Below, in pieces: positions 1 to 6,776 of a stretch of DNA of 10,163 nucleotides. Position 1 is the stretch's first letter. The number at the start of each line of letters is the position of its first letter. The notes under the pieces are model-generated. The model did no database searches. It saw only the letters and a program-made list of their open reading frames with translations, and had not been told where the DNA came from. A program made the translations under genes and the position numbers. The stretch covers positions 1 through 10,163 of the forward strand of contig DATIWM010000129.1 of NCBI GenBank assembly GCA_035519355.1, given 5' to 3'. The DNA is from DAOMFB01 sp035519355. GTDB lineage: Bacteria; Acidobacteriota; Thermoanaerobaculia; UBA5066.

Positions 1-1
1 C

Positions 2-637
2 TTCCTGCAGGTCGTCTCCTGCAACACGCACAACCTCGCCATTCTCATCAAGACGATCGGGATGGAGGGCGACGCGCTGGAGATGGACCGCGCCACGTTC
101 GTCTGCATGCGGCGGGCCAACGACGTCTCGCAGACGAAGGACTACCTGCCCGCTCCGACCGTCGGCCCGCACGACGACGAGGAATTTGGCACGCACCACG
201 CCCGCGACGTCTTCCACCTCTACCAGACGCTGGGCCTGACGCCCCGGGTCTTTTCCTCGGCCGTGAAGCTGAACACCCAGTACATGCACTCGGTCTGGTT
301 CGACGTCCGACTCGAGAAGCCGACCGAGAAAAAGCGGGTGATCGACAAGCTGAAGGCGAACGCCCTGGTCGCCCTGACGGACCGCCGGGGCGCCAACGAG
401 GTCTTCTCATTCGGGCGGGACCACGGTTACTACGGCCGGATCCTCTCCCAGACCGTTTTCTCCACGCCGACCCTCGCCGTGGCCGATGGGGGGCGCGAGG
501 TCGTCGGCTTTTGCTTCACGCCGCAGGACGGCAACTCGCTCCTCTCCTCCGTCGCCGGCGCGATCTGGCTCATGGACCCCGAGAGGTACAACGACCGGAT
601 CCAGGTCCTCAAGAGATTCGTGTTCAGAGAGATTTGA
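2..637 (+). CDS. Type II (archaeal-type) glyceraldehyde-3-phosphate dehydrogenase-like protein, C-terminal 211 residues
   Basis: The reading frame is open from base 2, so the start and the NAD(P)-binding N-terminal part lie outside the window. The fragment opens with VVSCNTHNL, matching the catalytic-cysteine block of type II GAPDH (VVSCNTTGL); the Cys codon is at 20-22. Further family-like blocks follow in order: a MRRAND segment (compare RRGAD), GTHHARDV (compare SHHGPDV), a KLNTQYMHSV segment (compare the PTTLMH region) and a late FTPQDGNSLLSSVAGAIWLM segment where archaeal enzymes have HQES..VPEN..AIRA. Type II enzymes oxidise glyceraldehyde-3-phosphate to 1,3-bisphosphoglycerate in the cytoplasm; they run to about 335-340 residues, so roughly 60 percent is present. 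The match is by remembered motifs and is distant outside the Cys and His blocks, so a relative with another aldehyde or semialdehyde substrate is possible. It converges on the transglutaminase-like gene across a 32-base gap. Confidence 0.72.
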   Translation, partial: FLQVVSCNTHNLAILIKTIGMEGDALEMDRATFVCMRRANDVSQTKDYLPAPTVGPHDDEEFGTHHARDVFHLYQTLGLTPRVFSSAVKLNTQYMHSVWFDVRLEKPTEKKRVIDKLKANALVALTDRRGANEVFSFGRDHGYYGRILSQTVFSTPTLAVADGGREVVGFCFTPQDGNSLLSSVAGAIWLMDPERYNDRIQVLKRFVFREI

Positions 638-640
638 GAT

Positions 641-666
641 CCGGGAGGGGAAGCCCCGACGCCCGG
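641..666. terminator. GC-rich hairpin in convergent gap, possible bidirectional terminator
   Basis: The outer arms are ccggg (641-645) and cccgg (662-666). Inside them, gggg (647-650) pairs with cccc (654-657) around the three-base loop aag. The structure sits just after the TGA of the GAPDH-like gene and just after the stop of the gene on the other strand, where a shared terminator is expected. No T-run follows on either strand, so it is not a textbook intrinsic terminator. Confidence 0.35.
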
Positions 667-669
667 AGT

Positions 670-1662
670 TCAGACGTCCTTGTACTCCAGCCGGATCTTC
701 GTTTCCGAGAAGGCCTTCCCGTCCACCTCGACATACGGGTAGATGAGGAAGTTGACGGGTCCGTCCTTCTGTTTCGGCGTCAGGATCAGGTCGCGTCCGC
801 GCGAGATCTCGAACCGGTCGGGGTCGAGGTTCCCGAAGAGATAGACCGTCTTCCGGGGCTCGCGGCTCTTCGCGGCGTCCGAGGCATCCACCGGCACCCA
901 GCCCGCCCCCTCGGTCCAGAACTCCGCCCAGCAGTGGTAGCCGGGGACGGTCCCTTCCGCCCCGGCCGTCACGGGGAACCCGATGACGAAGCGTACGGGG
1001 ATCCCTTCGGCGCGGGCGAGAGCCATGAAGGCGGAGTGAAAGTCCGTGCAATTCCCCTTCTTCACGTCGCAGAAGCGCTCCGAGTCGCCGCGGCCCCAGC
1101 CCGGCGTCGTCTTGTCGTACGTTCCGTTCTCGACGAGGTACGAATAGAAGGCCCGCGCCTTCTCGACGGCGCCCTCTCTTCCCGCCGCGAGCTCTGCCGC
1201 GAGCTTCCTCACGCGGGGCGTCAGCGGGACTGTCCGGTTCTCACCCAGGTACGAAGCCAGATCGGCCGGAACCCGGCCGGCCGGGACGGCCGCCGCGCTG
1301 CCGATCGGAGCCCGAATTTCCCGTCGGCGGACCCGGAACGTGACGCGGACGTCCAGCCCCTTCCCTCCGAGCGCAGCGGGGTTCTCGATGACGAAATGGG
1401 CCACCGAGTTCCCGGCTGAGTCCTTCGCCACCTCCGTCGGAACCGGCGACACGATCTTCAGGTCGCGAATCTCCTGATACGGCGTGTCCGAAGGGAGCGG
1501 GATCCAGACTTCAGCGCGACGGGCGCCATCCGGAAGGGGCGCGATCGTTCCGACGTAGGTCGCCTCGACCGTGCGGGCGCCCCGGACGTCCGTCGTTTCG
1601 GCCGCGGCGGCCGCCAGGCCCGTCAGAAAAACGACGAAAACGAATAGCGTTCTGGCATTCAC
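670..1662 (-). CDS. Exported transglutaminase-like (papain-fold) protein
   Basis: The product has 330 residues. Residues 1-21 look like a Sec signal peptide: a short charged start (MNAR), a hydrophobic run, then an Ala-rich end with likely cleavage near AAA-ET; there is no lipobox Cys. Residues about 30-115 form a beta-rich N-terminal region with the EVWIPLP segment typical of proteins carrying a bacterial transglutaminase-like core. The core at about 160-262 has the full triad: Cys205 in KGNCTDFHSAF, His243 in GYHCWAEFW and Asp259 in WVPVDASDA. Such proteins act outside the cytoplasm as cysteine peptidases or amide-bond enzymes, but the substrate cannot be read from sequence. The GTG start at 1662-1660 overlaps the Nudix stop codon in the four bases GTGA, which suggests translational coupling. 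It is the last gene of the NYN-Nudix-transglutaminase operon. Confidence 0.85.
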   Translation of the reverse strand: MNARTLFVFVVFLTGLAAAAAETTDVRGARTVEATYVGTIAPLPDGARRAEVWIPLPSDTPYQEIRDLKIVSPVPTEVAKDSAGNSVAHFVIENPAALGGKGLDVRVTFRVRRREIRAPIGSAAAVPAGRVPADLASYLGENRTVPLTPRVRKLAAELAAGREGAVEKARAFYSYLVENGTYDKTTPGWGRGDSERFCDVKKGNCTDFHSAFMALARAEGIPVRFVIGFPVTAGAEGTVPGYHCWAEFWTEGAGWVPVDASDAAKSREPRKTVYLFGNLDPDRFEISRGRDLILTPKQKDGPVNFLIYPYVEVDGKAFSETKIRLEYKDV

Positions 1663-2195
1663 CGGTTCCCCCCCTCCGCCCGGTGCCGCCCCAGCCAGTA
1701 GAACGCGGCCACCACGAGCGAATGCCGGATTTTACCCGCCCGCACCAGCGAGTCGAGGCGGCTTCGGGGTACGAGGACGACCTCCAGCTCCTCTCCCTCG
1801 TCGGGGTCGGCTTCTCCCGCGGGACGGGCCCCTTCGGCGAGGAACGTCCAGCAGGAGTTCGACTGGATCGCCGGATTCGGCTCCACGACGCCGAGGCGCC
1901 GCCACTGACGGGCGACGTAGCCGGTCTCCTCCCGGAGCTCGCGCTTGGCCGCGACGAGAGGGGTGCGGTCGGAGGCGTCGACCGCGCCTCCCGGGATCTC
2001 GAGCGTCGTCGCCTCGGTGCCGTGCCGGAACTGCCGGACGAGCACCGCCTCGTCGTGGTCGGTCAGAGCGACGACGTTGACCCAGTCCGGCGCCTCGAGA
2101 ACGGTGACGTCGTGCGCCTTCCCGGTCTTCGGCGACCGGGCGCGGTCCCGCCGGACGCGGAAGACCTTGAAGTCGACGGGCGTCCCGCGCTTCAC
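1659..2195 (-). CDS. Nudix hydrolase, ADP-ribose pyrophosphatase-like
   Basis: This 178-residue (or 184-residue) cytoplasmic protein has a Nudix fold. The core LEIPGG...RELREETGYV spans residues 65-94, with the metal-binding REL-x-EE helix intact (Arg85, Glu86, Glu89, Glu90). The loop between Gly70 and Arg85 is one residue longer than the strict Nudix spacing, and the usual first Glu is absent (ASDRT region). VVEPNPAIQSNS at 103-114 sits where ADP-ribose pyrophosphatase relatives have a proline-containing motif, so hydrolysis of ADP-ribose or another nucleoside diphosphate derivative is the best guess. The GTG at 2195 has no ribosome-binding site. An in-frame CTG at 2213-2211 lies directly behind GGAGGAGGGGG and gives an N-terminus LKRWRLV that fits the family, so the gene may really be 1659..2213 with a CTGA overlap with the NYN stop. 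It overlaps the next gene by four bases. Confidence 0.85.
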   Translation of the reverse strand: MKRGTPVDFKVFRVRRDRARSPKTGKAHDVTVLEAPDWVNVVALTDHDEAVLVRQFRHGTEATTLEIPGGAVDASDRTPLVAAKRELREETGYVARQWRRLGVVEPNPAIQSNSCWTFLAEGARPAGEADPDEGEELEVVLVPRSRLDSLVRAGKIRHSLVVAAFYWLGRHRAEGGNR

Positions 2196-2209
2196 GAGAC
2201 GCCAGCGCT

Positions 2210-3163
2210 TCAGGTTCCCCCTCCTCCGGGACCGAACCCCGTGATGATGTAGGAGCCGCTCTTGTTGTCCCGCTTCAGAACGATGATCTTCGCCTTCTCG
2301 GCGGCTTCCAGGAGCTCGGAGAATGTCCGGAAGCCGTAGTACGACTCGCTGAAGCTCGGATACTTCCTCTGCATCGTCTGCTTCACCATCGAGCCCCAGA
2401 GGACCTCCTTGTTCTCGCGCTTGAGCGCGAGGATCGAGTCCACGAGGAGGGCGAACCCTTCGGCGGCCTTCTCCGGCACCCCGTAGGCGACCGGCACCTT
2501 GACCTGCTCGCGGACGAGGTCCTCGTAGTAGATGAACTCGTCGCAGTTGTCGATCAGCAGCTCGGACGTCGAGCCCTTCACGCCGAAGCCGAGAACGGTC
2601 TTGTTGTTCTCCTTCAGCTTCGAGACGAGGGGCGAGAAGTCCGAGTCGCCGGACCCGATGACGAAGACGTTGATGTGCTCCTTGTTGGAGGCGAGGTCCA
2701 TGGCATCCACGACCATCCGGATGTCGGCCGAGTTCTTCCCCGTCAGCCGGTGCTGCGGAATGTCGATCAGCTCGAAGGCCGACTCGTGGAAGGCGCGCTT
2801 GTACTCCGTGTACCGGTTCCAGTCGGCGTAGGCGCGCTTGATGACGATCTTCCCCTTCTCGAGAAGCCGCGAGATGAGGAGCTTGACGTCGAAACGGGCG
2901 TGCCCCGTTTCCCGGAGCCCGATGACGACGTTGTCGATGTCGATGAAGAGGGCGAGTTTCTGTTCTTCCTGGTTCATGCTCGAAGGGGCCGAGGCGACGA
3001 CGGCCTCGAAGGAGGAGGGAGAGGCCGCGACCGGCGGCTCGGCTTCCGGGAACGGGACTTCCGCCGTCCCCCCGCCCGGTCGCGTCGCGCCCGAGCGTCC
3101 GCGGCGGCGGCGCCGGCGCGCCGGAGCGGCGGGCGGCTGAGGCGTCCGATCCACGGCGTTCAC
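2210..3163 (-). CDS. NYN-domain (PIN-like) ribonuclease fused to LOTUS/OST-HTH domain
   Basis: Numbering is from the Met at 2977-2975 (255 residues). The NYN domain covers about 7-155: LALFIDIDN (Asp13, Asp15), SADIRMVVDAMD (Asp85, Asp91) and VIGSGDSDFSPL (Asp111, Asp113) supply the acidic metal site of this PIN-like nuclease family. Residues about 170-247 form a LOTUS/OST-HTH domain (GSMVKQTMQRKYPSF, then YGFRTFSELLEAAE, ending in SYIITGFG), a module known to bind RNA. A role in RNA cleavage or turnover is therefore likely; the target is unknown. The frame stays open with strongly coding-like GC-rich third positions up to a GTG at 3163, which would add 62 residues rich in Pro, Ala and Arg, including six Arg in a row. 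Neither start has a good ribosome-binding site. I chose the longer form because 2978-3163 would otherwise be empty; 2210..2977 is the conservative alternative. It heads the minus-strand operon with the Nudix and transglutaminase-like genes. Confidence 0.82.
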   Translation of the reverse strand: MNAVDRTPQPPAAPARRRRRRGRSGATRPGGGTAEVPFPEAEPPVAASPSSFEAVVASAPSSMNQEEQKLALFIDIDNVVIGLRETGHARFDVKLLISRLLEKGKIVIKRAYADWNRYTEYKRAFHESAFELIDIPQHRLTGKNSADIRMVVDAMDLASNKEHINVFVIGSGDSDFSPLVSKLKENNKTVLGFGVKGSTSELLIDNCDEFIYYEDLVREQVKVPVAYGVPEKAAEGFALLVDSILALKRENKEVLWGSMVKQTMQRKYPSFSESYYGFRTFSELLEAAEKAKIIVLKRDNKSGSYIITGFGPGGGGT

Positions 3164-3175
3164 GTAACGGCCGTC

Positions 3176-3181
3176 ATTGTA
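3176..3181 (-). promoter_or_regulatory. Possible -10 element for the NYN operon in the divergent gap
   Basis: Read on the minus strand these bases are TACAAT, one base off the TATAAT consensus, in an otherwise GC-rich 45-base gap between two divergent genes. A start about seven bases on would lie only a few bases before the GTG at 3163, which would give a nearly leaderless message and explain the missing ribosome-binding site. No convincing -35 box is present at 16-18 bases, so this is tentative. Confidence 0.25.
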
Positions 3182-3208
3182 GCCCGGAGCGGAGCCCTCT
3201 TTGCGAGA

Positions 3209-4207
3209 ATGAGCCGGATGTTCGTCGAGACCGTCCCCGGCCCTCCGCCCTCCGTGACCGATTTTTCGCGCCACGCGCTCCTCTTCGACCTGACAGGGCG
3301 CGCCGAGATCGCCGTGACCGGACGAGATCGGGCCGAGTTCCTCCACGGTCTGGTGACCAACGAGGTGAAGAAACTCCGCCCCGGCGAAGGGTGCGCCGCC
3401 GCCCTCCTGACGCCCCGGGGAAAGATGCTGGCCGACGTCACGCTGCTCTGCGCTCCCGAGGAACTGATCGTCGACGCCGACCCCGAGCTCGCCCGGACGC
3501 TGGACGGGCACCTGCGCAAGTACGTCTTCTTCCAGCAGGTCGCCCTGGAGAACCGGACGGGCATCACGGGCGTCCTCCACATCGAGGGACGGGGCGCCGG
3601 CCCGATCCTCGCGAAGCTGGTCGGGCAGGACGGGCCGTCCGAGCCTCATGCCAGCGTCGTCTCCGCGATCGGGCGCGCCGTCCGGGAGTCGAGGGGAGGC
3701 TTCGAGGGATACGACCTCCGGGTCCGCCGCGCCGAGGTCGCTTCGGTCCGCTCGGCCTTCGTCGACGCGGGAGCCCTCCCGGCGGAGCCCGACGTCCTCG
3801 AGGCGGCGCGGATCGAGGCGGGGATACCGCGATGGGGCGCCGACCTGACGGAGGACGTCCTCCCCGACGAGGCGGGTCTGCCGGCCCGAGGCTACGTTTC
3901 CTACACGAAGGGGTGCTACATCGGCCAGGAGACCGTCGCCCGGATCAAGACGTACGGCCACGTGAACCGGCGCCTCGTGGGCCTCCTCCTCCCGGCCGGC
4001 GACGTCCCTCCGCGCGGGGCGGAGATCCGGAAGGGGATCCTCAAGGTGGGGGCCGTCACGAGCGCCGTCCGGTCGGAGCGGCTGGACCGCGCTGTCGCGC
4101 TCGCTTACGTCCACCGCGACCACGTGGCGCCCGGCACCTCTCTGACCGTTCTCTGTCCCGGCGGGCCCGCCGACGCCGTCGTGGTCTCGTTCCCGCTTGC
4201 CGGTTGA
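3209..4207 (+). CDS. ygfZ: YgfZ/GcvT-like folate-binding protein, iron-sulfur cluster assembly factor
   Basis: This 332-residue cytoplasmic protein has the aminomethyltransferase (GcvT) fold. The hallmark YgfZ signature is KGCYIGQETVAR at residues 234-245, with the conserved Cys236. The N-terminal part carries FLHGLVTNEVKKLRPGEG (44-61) and a LLTPRGKMLADVTL segment (66-79), both typical of YgfZ and its relatives. YgfZ uses folate to support assembly or repair of certain Fe-S enzymes; it is not an aminomethyltransferase of the glycine cleavage system, and no other gcv gene is nearby. The length matches the family (about 320-330). The ATG at 3209 is taken as start; a second in-frame ATG lies at 3218. 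It is transcribed away from the NYN gene and its last 11 bases overlap the start of the transporter gene. Confidence 0.9.
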   Translation: MSRMFVETVPGPPPSVTDFSRHALLFDLTGRAEIAVTGRDRAEFLHGLVTNEVKKLRPGEGCAAALLTPRGKMLADVTLLCAPEELIVDADPELARTLDGHLRKYVFFQQVALENRTGITGVLHIEGRGAGPILAKLVGQDGPSEPHASVVSAIGRAVRESRGGFEGYDLRVRRAEVASVRSAFVDAGALPAEPDVLEAARIEAGIPRWGADLTEDVLPDEAGLPARGYVSYTKGCYIGQETVARIKTYGHVNRRLVGLLLPAGDVPPRGAEIRKGILKVGAVTSAVRSERLDRAVALAYVHRDHVAPGTSLTVLCPGGPADAVVVSFPLAG

Positions 4208-5132
4208 CGGCGCGCGCCGCCCGGACGTCCGGGCGGCCCTCGCCCTCGTGGCGGTCCAGCTCTGCTTCGGCGCGTTTCCCGTCTTCGGAAAGATCGCCCT
4301 CGCCGAGGTGAGCCCCTTCGTCCTGGCGGCCTTTCGCGCCGTGGCGGGGGCCCTGGTCATCGGCCTTCTCGCGCGGCCGCGCCTTCGGCGCGAGAGCGCC
4401 CTGTCGGCGCGTGAACACGCCGAGCTGTTCGGCCTCGCCCTCCTCGGAATCGTCGGAAACCAGGTTCTCTTCATCTCGGGTCTTCACCGCTCGACCGCCA
4501 CGAACGCCGCCCTGATCTCGGCCATGATCCCGGTCTTCACCCTCGCGCTGGCCGCGCTCTTCCGCGTCGACACCCCGTCCCTCCGCCGGCTCGTCGGCGT
4601 ACCGCTGGCTCTCTCGGGCGCCCTCCTGCTGATGAACCTCGGCCAGGTCGACCTCTCGAGCCGGACCGCCCTCGGCGACGCGATGCTCGTCCTCAACTGT
4701 CTGTCGTACGCGGCCTTCCTCGTCGGCTCCCGGCGGATCCTCCGGAGGCGCGACGCCCTCGCGGTGACGGCATGGCTCTTCCGTTACGGCGCCGTGCCGA
4801 TCCTCGCCCTGGCCCTCCCGGGTCTCCTCCGTTTCCAACCCGCGGAGGTTTCCGCCACCGGCTGGGCCGCCGTGGCCGGGATCCTCGTCTTCCCCACCCT
4901 CGCGGCCTACTCCCTGAACATCTGGGCCCTCGCGAGGACGGGCCCGTCGACGGCGGCCGTCTATGTCTACCTGCAGCCGCTCGTCGCCGCCGCCCTCGCC
5001 TGGGCGGTTCTCGGCGAGCGCCCCGTTCCGCGGACCGTCCTCGCTGCGCTCCTGATCTTCGCCGGCCTCGCGCTGGCGACCTTCCCGGCGCGCCGGCCTC
5101 AGTCGAACGGCGCGGGTCGTCCGAACCGGTAG
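4197..5132 (+). CDS. EamA/DMT-family transporter, ten membrane helices
   Basis: This 311-residue inner-membrane protein has ten hydrophobic segments, at about 12-32, 38-59, 76-96, 102-122, 130-147, 158-177, 188-211, 222-244, 250-272 and 278-296. They form two tandem EamA repeats (about 12-146 and 158-295). Family-like features are CFGAFPVFGKIAL in helix 1, GLHRSTATNAALISAMIPVF around helix 4 and its equivalent STAAVYVYLQPLVAAALAW near 251-269, followed by LGERP. Members export or import small metabolites such as amino acids; the substrate here is unknown. The only start that keeps helix 1 whole is TTG at 4197, which overlaps the ygfZ end by 11 bases and suggests coupling. The next candidate, GTG at 4248, would cut into helix 1. 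Its 3' end runs 34 bases into the convergent regulator gene. Confidence 0.88.
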   Translation: MPVDGARRPDVRAALALVAVQLCFGAFPVFGKIALAEVSPFVLAAFRAVAGALVIGLLARPRLRRESALSAREHAELFGLALLGIVGNQVLFISGLHRSTATNAALISAMIPVFTLALAALFRVDTPSLRRLVGVPLALSGALLLMNLGQVDLSSRTALGDAMLVLNCLSYAAFLVGSRRILRRRDALAVTAWLFRYGAVPILALALPGLLRFQPAEVSATGWAAVAGILVFPTLAAYSLNIWALARTGPSTAAVYVYLQPLVAAALAWAVLGERPVPRTVLAALLIFAGLALATFPARRPQSNGAGRPNR

Positions 5133-6757
5133 CCCTGGCCGAACCGGACGCCGAGAGCCCGGGCGCCGGTGAGGTCCTCGTCGGTCTCGATCCCCTCGGC
5201 CACCGTGTAGGCGTCGATCCGCGCCGCGAGCCGCACGAGCATCTCCACCACGTCGCGCTTGATGGCGTCGCGGGCAAGCCCCGTCACGAGCGTGTTCGAG
5301 ATCTTCAGATAATTCGGCTTCAGCTCCGCGATGGCCTGCAGCGACGCGTAGCCGGACCCCGCGTCGTCCAGCGCCACCGTGAAGCCGAGGCTCCGGAGGA
5401 CGGAGATGCTCTCCCGGAACAGGTCGAAGTCGCGGATCGCGGCGCGCTCGGTGATCTCGAGAACGACGCCCCCCGGCAGGCGGAGGAGCGGCTCGAGGAT
5501 CGCGTGCCCGCGCGCCTTCAGCTCGTGAACGAGGGCCGTCTCCGTGTTCACGAAGAGGAGCCCCGGCCGGCGCCCCGCGAAGCGCTCGGCCGCGAAGGCG
5601 AGGCAGAGGGACTCGAGGCTCCAGATCTGGTCGGTCCGGAGCGCGTAGGCGAACAGCGCCTCGGGCCGCTCGAAGGCCGTGTCGGCTGGGCCCCGCGAGA
5701 GCGCCTCGTGCGCGACGACCGCTCCGGTCGAGAGGTCGACGATCGGCTGGTAAACGGTCCGGATCCGCTTGCGGGCGACGATGTCGCGGAACTGCTCCTT
5801 CAGAAGGGCCGCCTCCTCTCCGCGGCGGGAGCTGGCGACGGCCGCCGCTTCGGCGAGGGCGCGGTAGAGGAGCCGCTCCAGCCGGACCTGCGGCGTGTAG
5901 AGGAGTCGGGCGATCCCGACCTCGAGCTCGGTGCCGCGGGGCAGGCGGGCCGCGAACCGCGCCTCCAGCGCGCCCCGCAGGGCGACCGCGACGGCGTCCG
6001 CCTTCGCCTGCAGGCGCTCGCGGGCCGCGCCGCTCCCGAGGCCGGCCGGCAGGGAGACGAAGACGCTGAAGCTCGAGCCCGACGGGCGGTCCACGGCGAT
6101 CAGGTCGTCGGCGGCGAGGACCGTCCCGAGCCCGCCGCGCAGCGTCCGGGCCGTCTCGCGCAGAACGTCGTCGAAGGACTCCCAGCCGTAGAACTCCTCC
6201 ACCTGGGAGAGCGGCTCCATGTCGGCGACGAGGACGCCCACTTCCTGGTCCACCAGCAGCCACTCCCGGAGCGCGTCGACGAGAACGGGAATCGTCGGCA
6301 GCGAGGTCACCGGATCGAACAGGAGATTGTGGGCCCGCCCCTCCATCGCGAGCCGCGACCGCGCTCCCCCGCGCTCGCGGGCCGGACCCGACCAGAGCCC
6401 GTCGAGGGCGTCGAGGAGCCGCCGCCGCGAGAAGGGCTTCGTGACGTAGTCGTCGGCACCCACCTGAAGACTCGTGATCAGGTCGCGGATCTCCGAGCGG
6501 ACCGTCAGCATCACGATCGGGATCGCCGCCGTCTCCGGCCGGCTCCGGAGCGCGGTGCAGACCTGCCAGCCCGACATCTCCGGCATCCCGACGTCGAGGA
6601 GAACGACGTCGGGGAGCGACGTGCCGATCTTCTCCAGGGCCTCGCGCCCTCCCGCGGCGGCGGACGTCTCATAGCCGGCGTGCTCGAGGAGCGTCCGGAC
6701 GATCGTGCGGATGTCCTCGTCGTCGTCCACCACGAGGACGTGCCGGCGGTCGGTCAT
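5099..6757 (-). CDS. Response regulator with receiver, degenerate GGDEF and EAL domains
   Basis: This 552-residue cytoplasmic protein begins with a receiver domain (about 5-118) with all key residues: Asp11/Asp12, phospho-acceptor Asp55 (LLDVGMPEMSG), Thr85 and Lys107 (TKPF). A GGDEF-like domain follows (about 145-310) but the signature is SGSSF (226-230), so diguanylate cyclase activity is unlikely; such domains often serve as sensors or scaffolds. The EAL domain (about 318-550) keeps Glu351 (HEALSRG), Asn404, Glu434 (LEITE), Asp464-Asp465 (DDAGSGY), Lys485, Glu521 (AEGIE) and Gln541. The usual D-x-x-K-I-D is changed to NYLKIS, replacing two Asp including a metal ligand. It is thus a weak or inactive c-di-GMP phosphodiesterase or a c-di-GMP receptor controlled by an unseen histidine kinase. 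ATG at 6757 follows an AGAGAGAG tract, 19 bases after the acylphosphatase stop. It is probably the last gene of the minus-strand operon. Confidence 0.9.
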   Translation of the reverse strand: MTDRRHVLVVDDDEDIRTIVRTLLEHAGYETSAAAGGREALEKIGTSLPDVVLLDVGMPEMSGWQVCTALRSRPETAAIPIVMLTVRSEIRDLITSLQVGADDYVTKPFSRRRLLDALDGLWSGPARERGGARSRLAMEGRAHNLLFDPVTSLPTIPVLVDALREWLLVDQEVGVLVADMEPLSQVEEFYGWESFDDVLRETARTLRGGLGTVLAADDLIAVDRPSGSSFSVFVSLPAGLGSGAARERLQAKADAVAVALRGALEARFAARLPRGTELEVGIARLLYTPQVRLERLLYRALAEAAAVASSRRGEEAALLKEQFRDIVARKRIRTVYQPIVDLSTGAVVAHEALSRGPADTAFERPEALFAYALRTDQIWSLESLCLAFAAERFAGRRPGLLFVNTETALVHELKARGHAILEPLLRLPGGVVLEITERAAIRDFDLFRESISVLRSLGFTVALDDAGSGYASLQAIAELKPNYLKISNTLVTGLARDAIKRDVVEMLVRLAARIDAYTVAEGIETDEDLTGARALGVRFGQGYRFGRPAPFD

Positions 6758-6776
6758 CTCTCTCTGGCCGCTCCCC

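Noticed and set aside
511..1419. 302-codon plus-strand open frame
   Set aside because: Overlaps the end of the GAPDH-like gene in another frame and lies antisense to the transglutaminase-like gene, which has a full catalytic triad and signal peptide.
3209..4207. Call as glycine cleavage T-protein (GcvT)
   Set aside because: The KGCYIGQE signature and the length of about 330 residues mark YgfZ, and no other glycine cleavage gene is near.
2978..4474. Very long upstream extension of the NYN reading frame (754 codons in all) on the minus strand
   Set aside because: Beyond 3163 it runs antisense through ygfZ, which has clear family motifs; the translation is low-complexity Arg/Asp/Gly-rich shadow sequence caused by high GC.
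4056..6263. 735-codon minus-strand open frame
   Set aside because: Covers the transporter (antisense) and the EAL region (different frame); its translation is Arg/Gly/Pro-rich without any recognisable motif.
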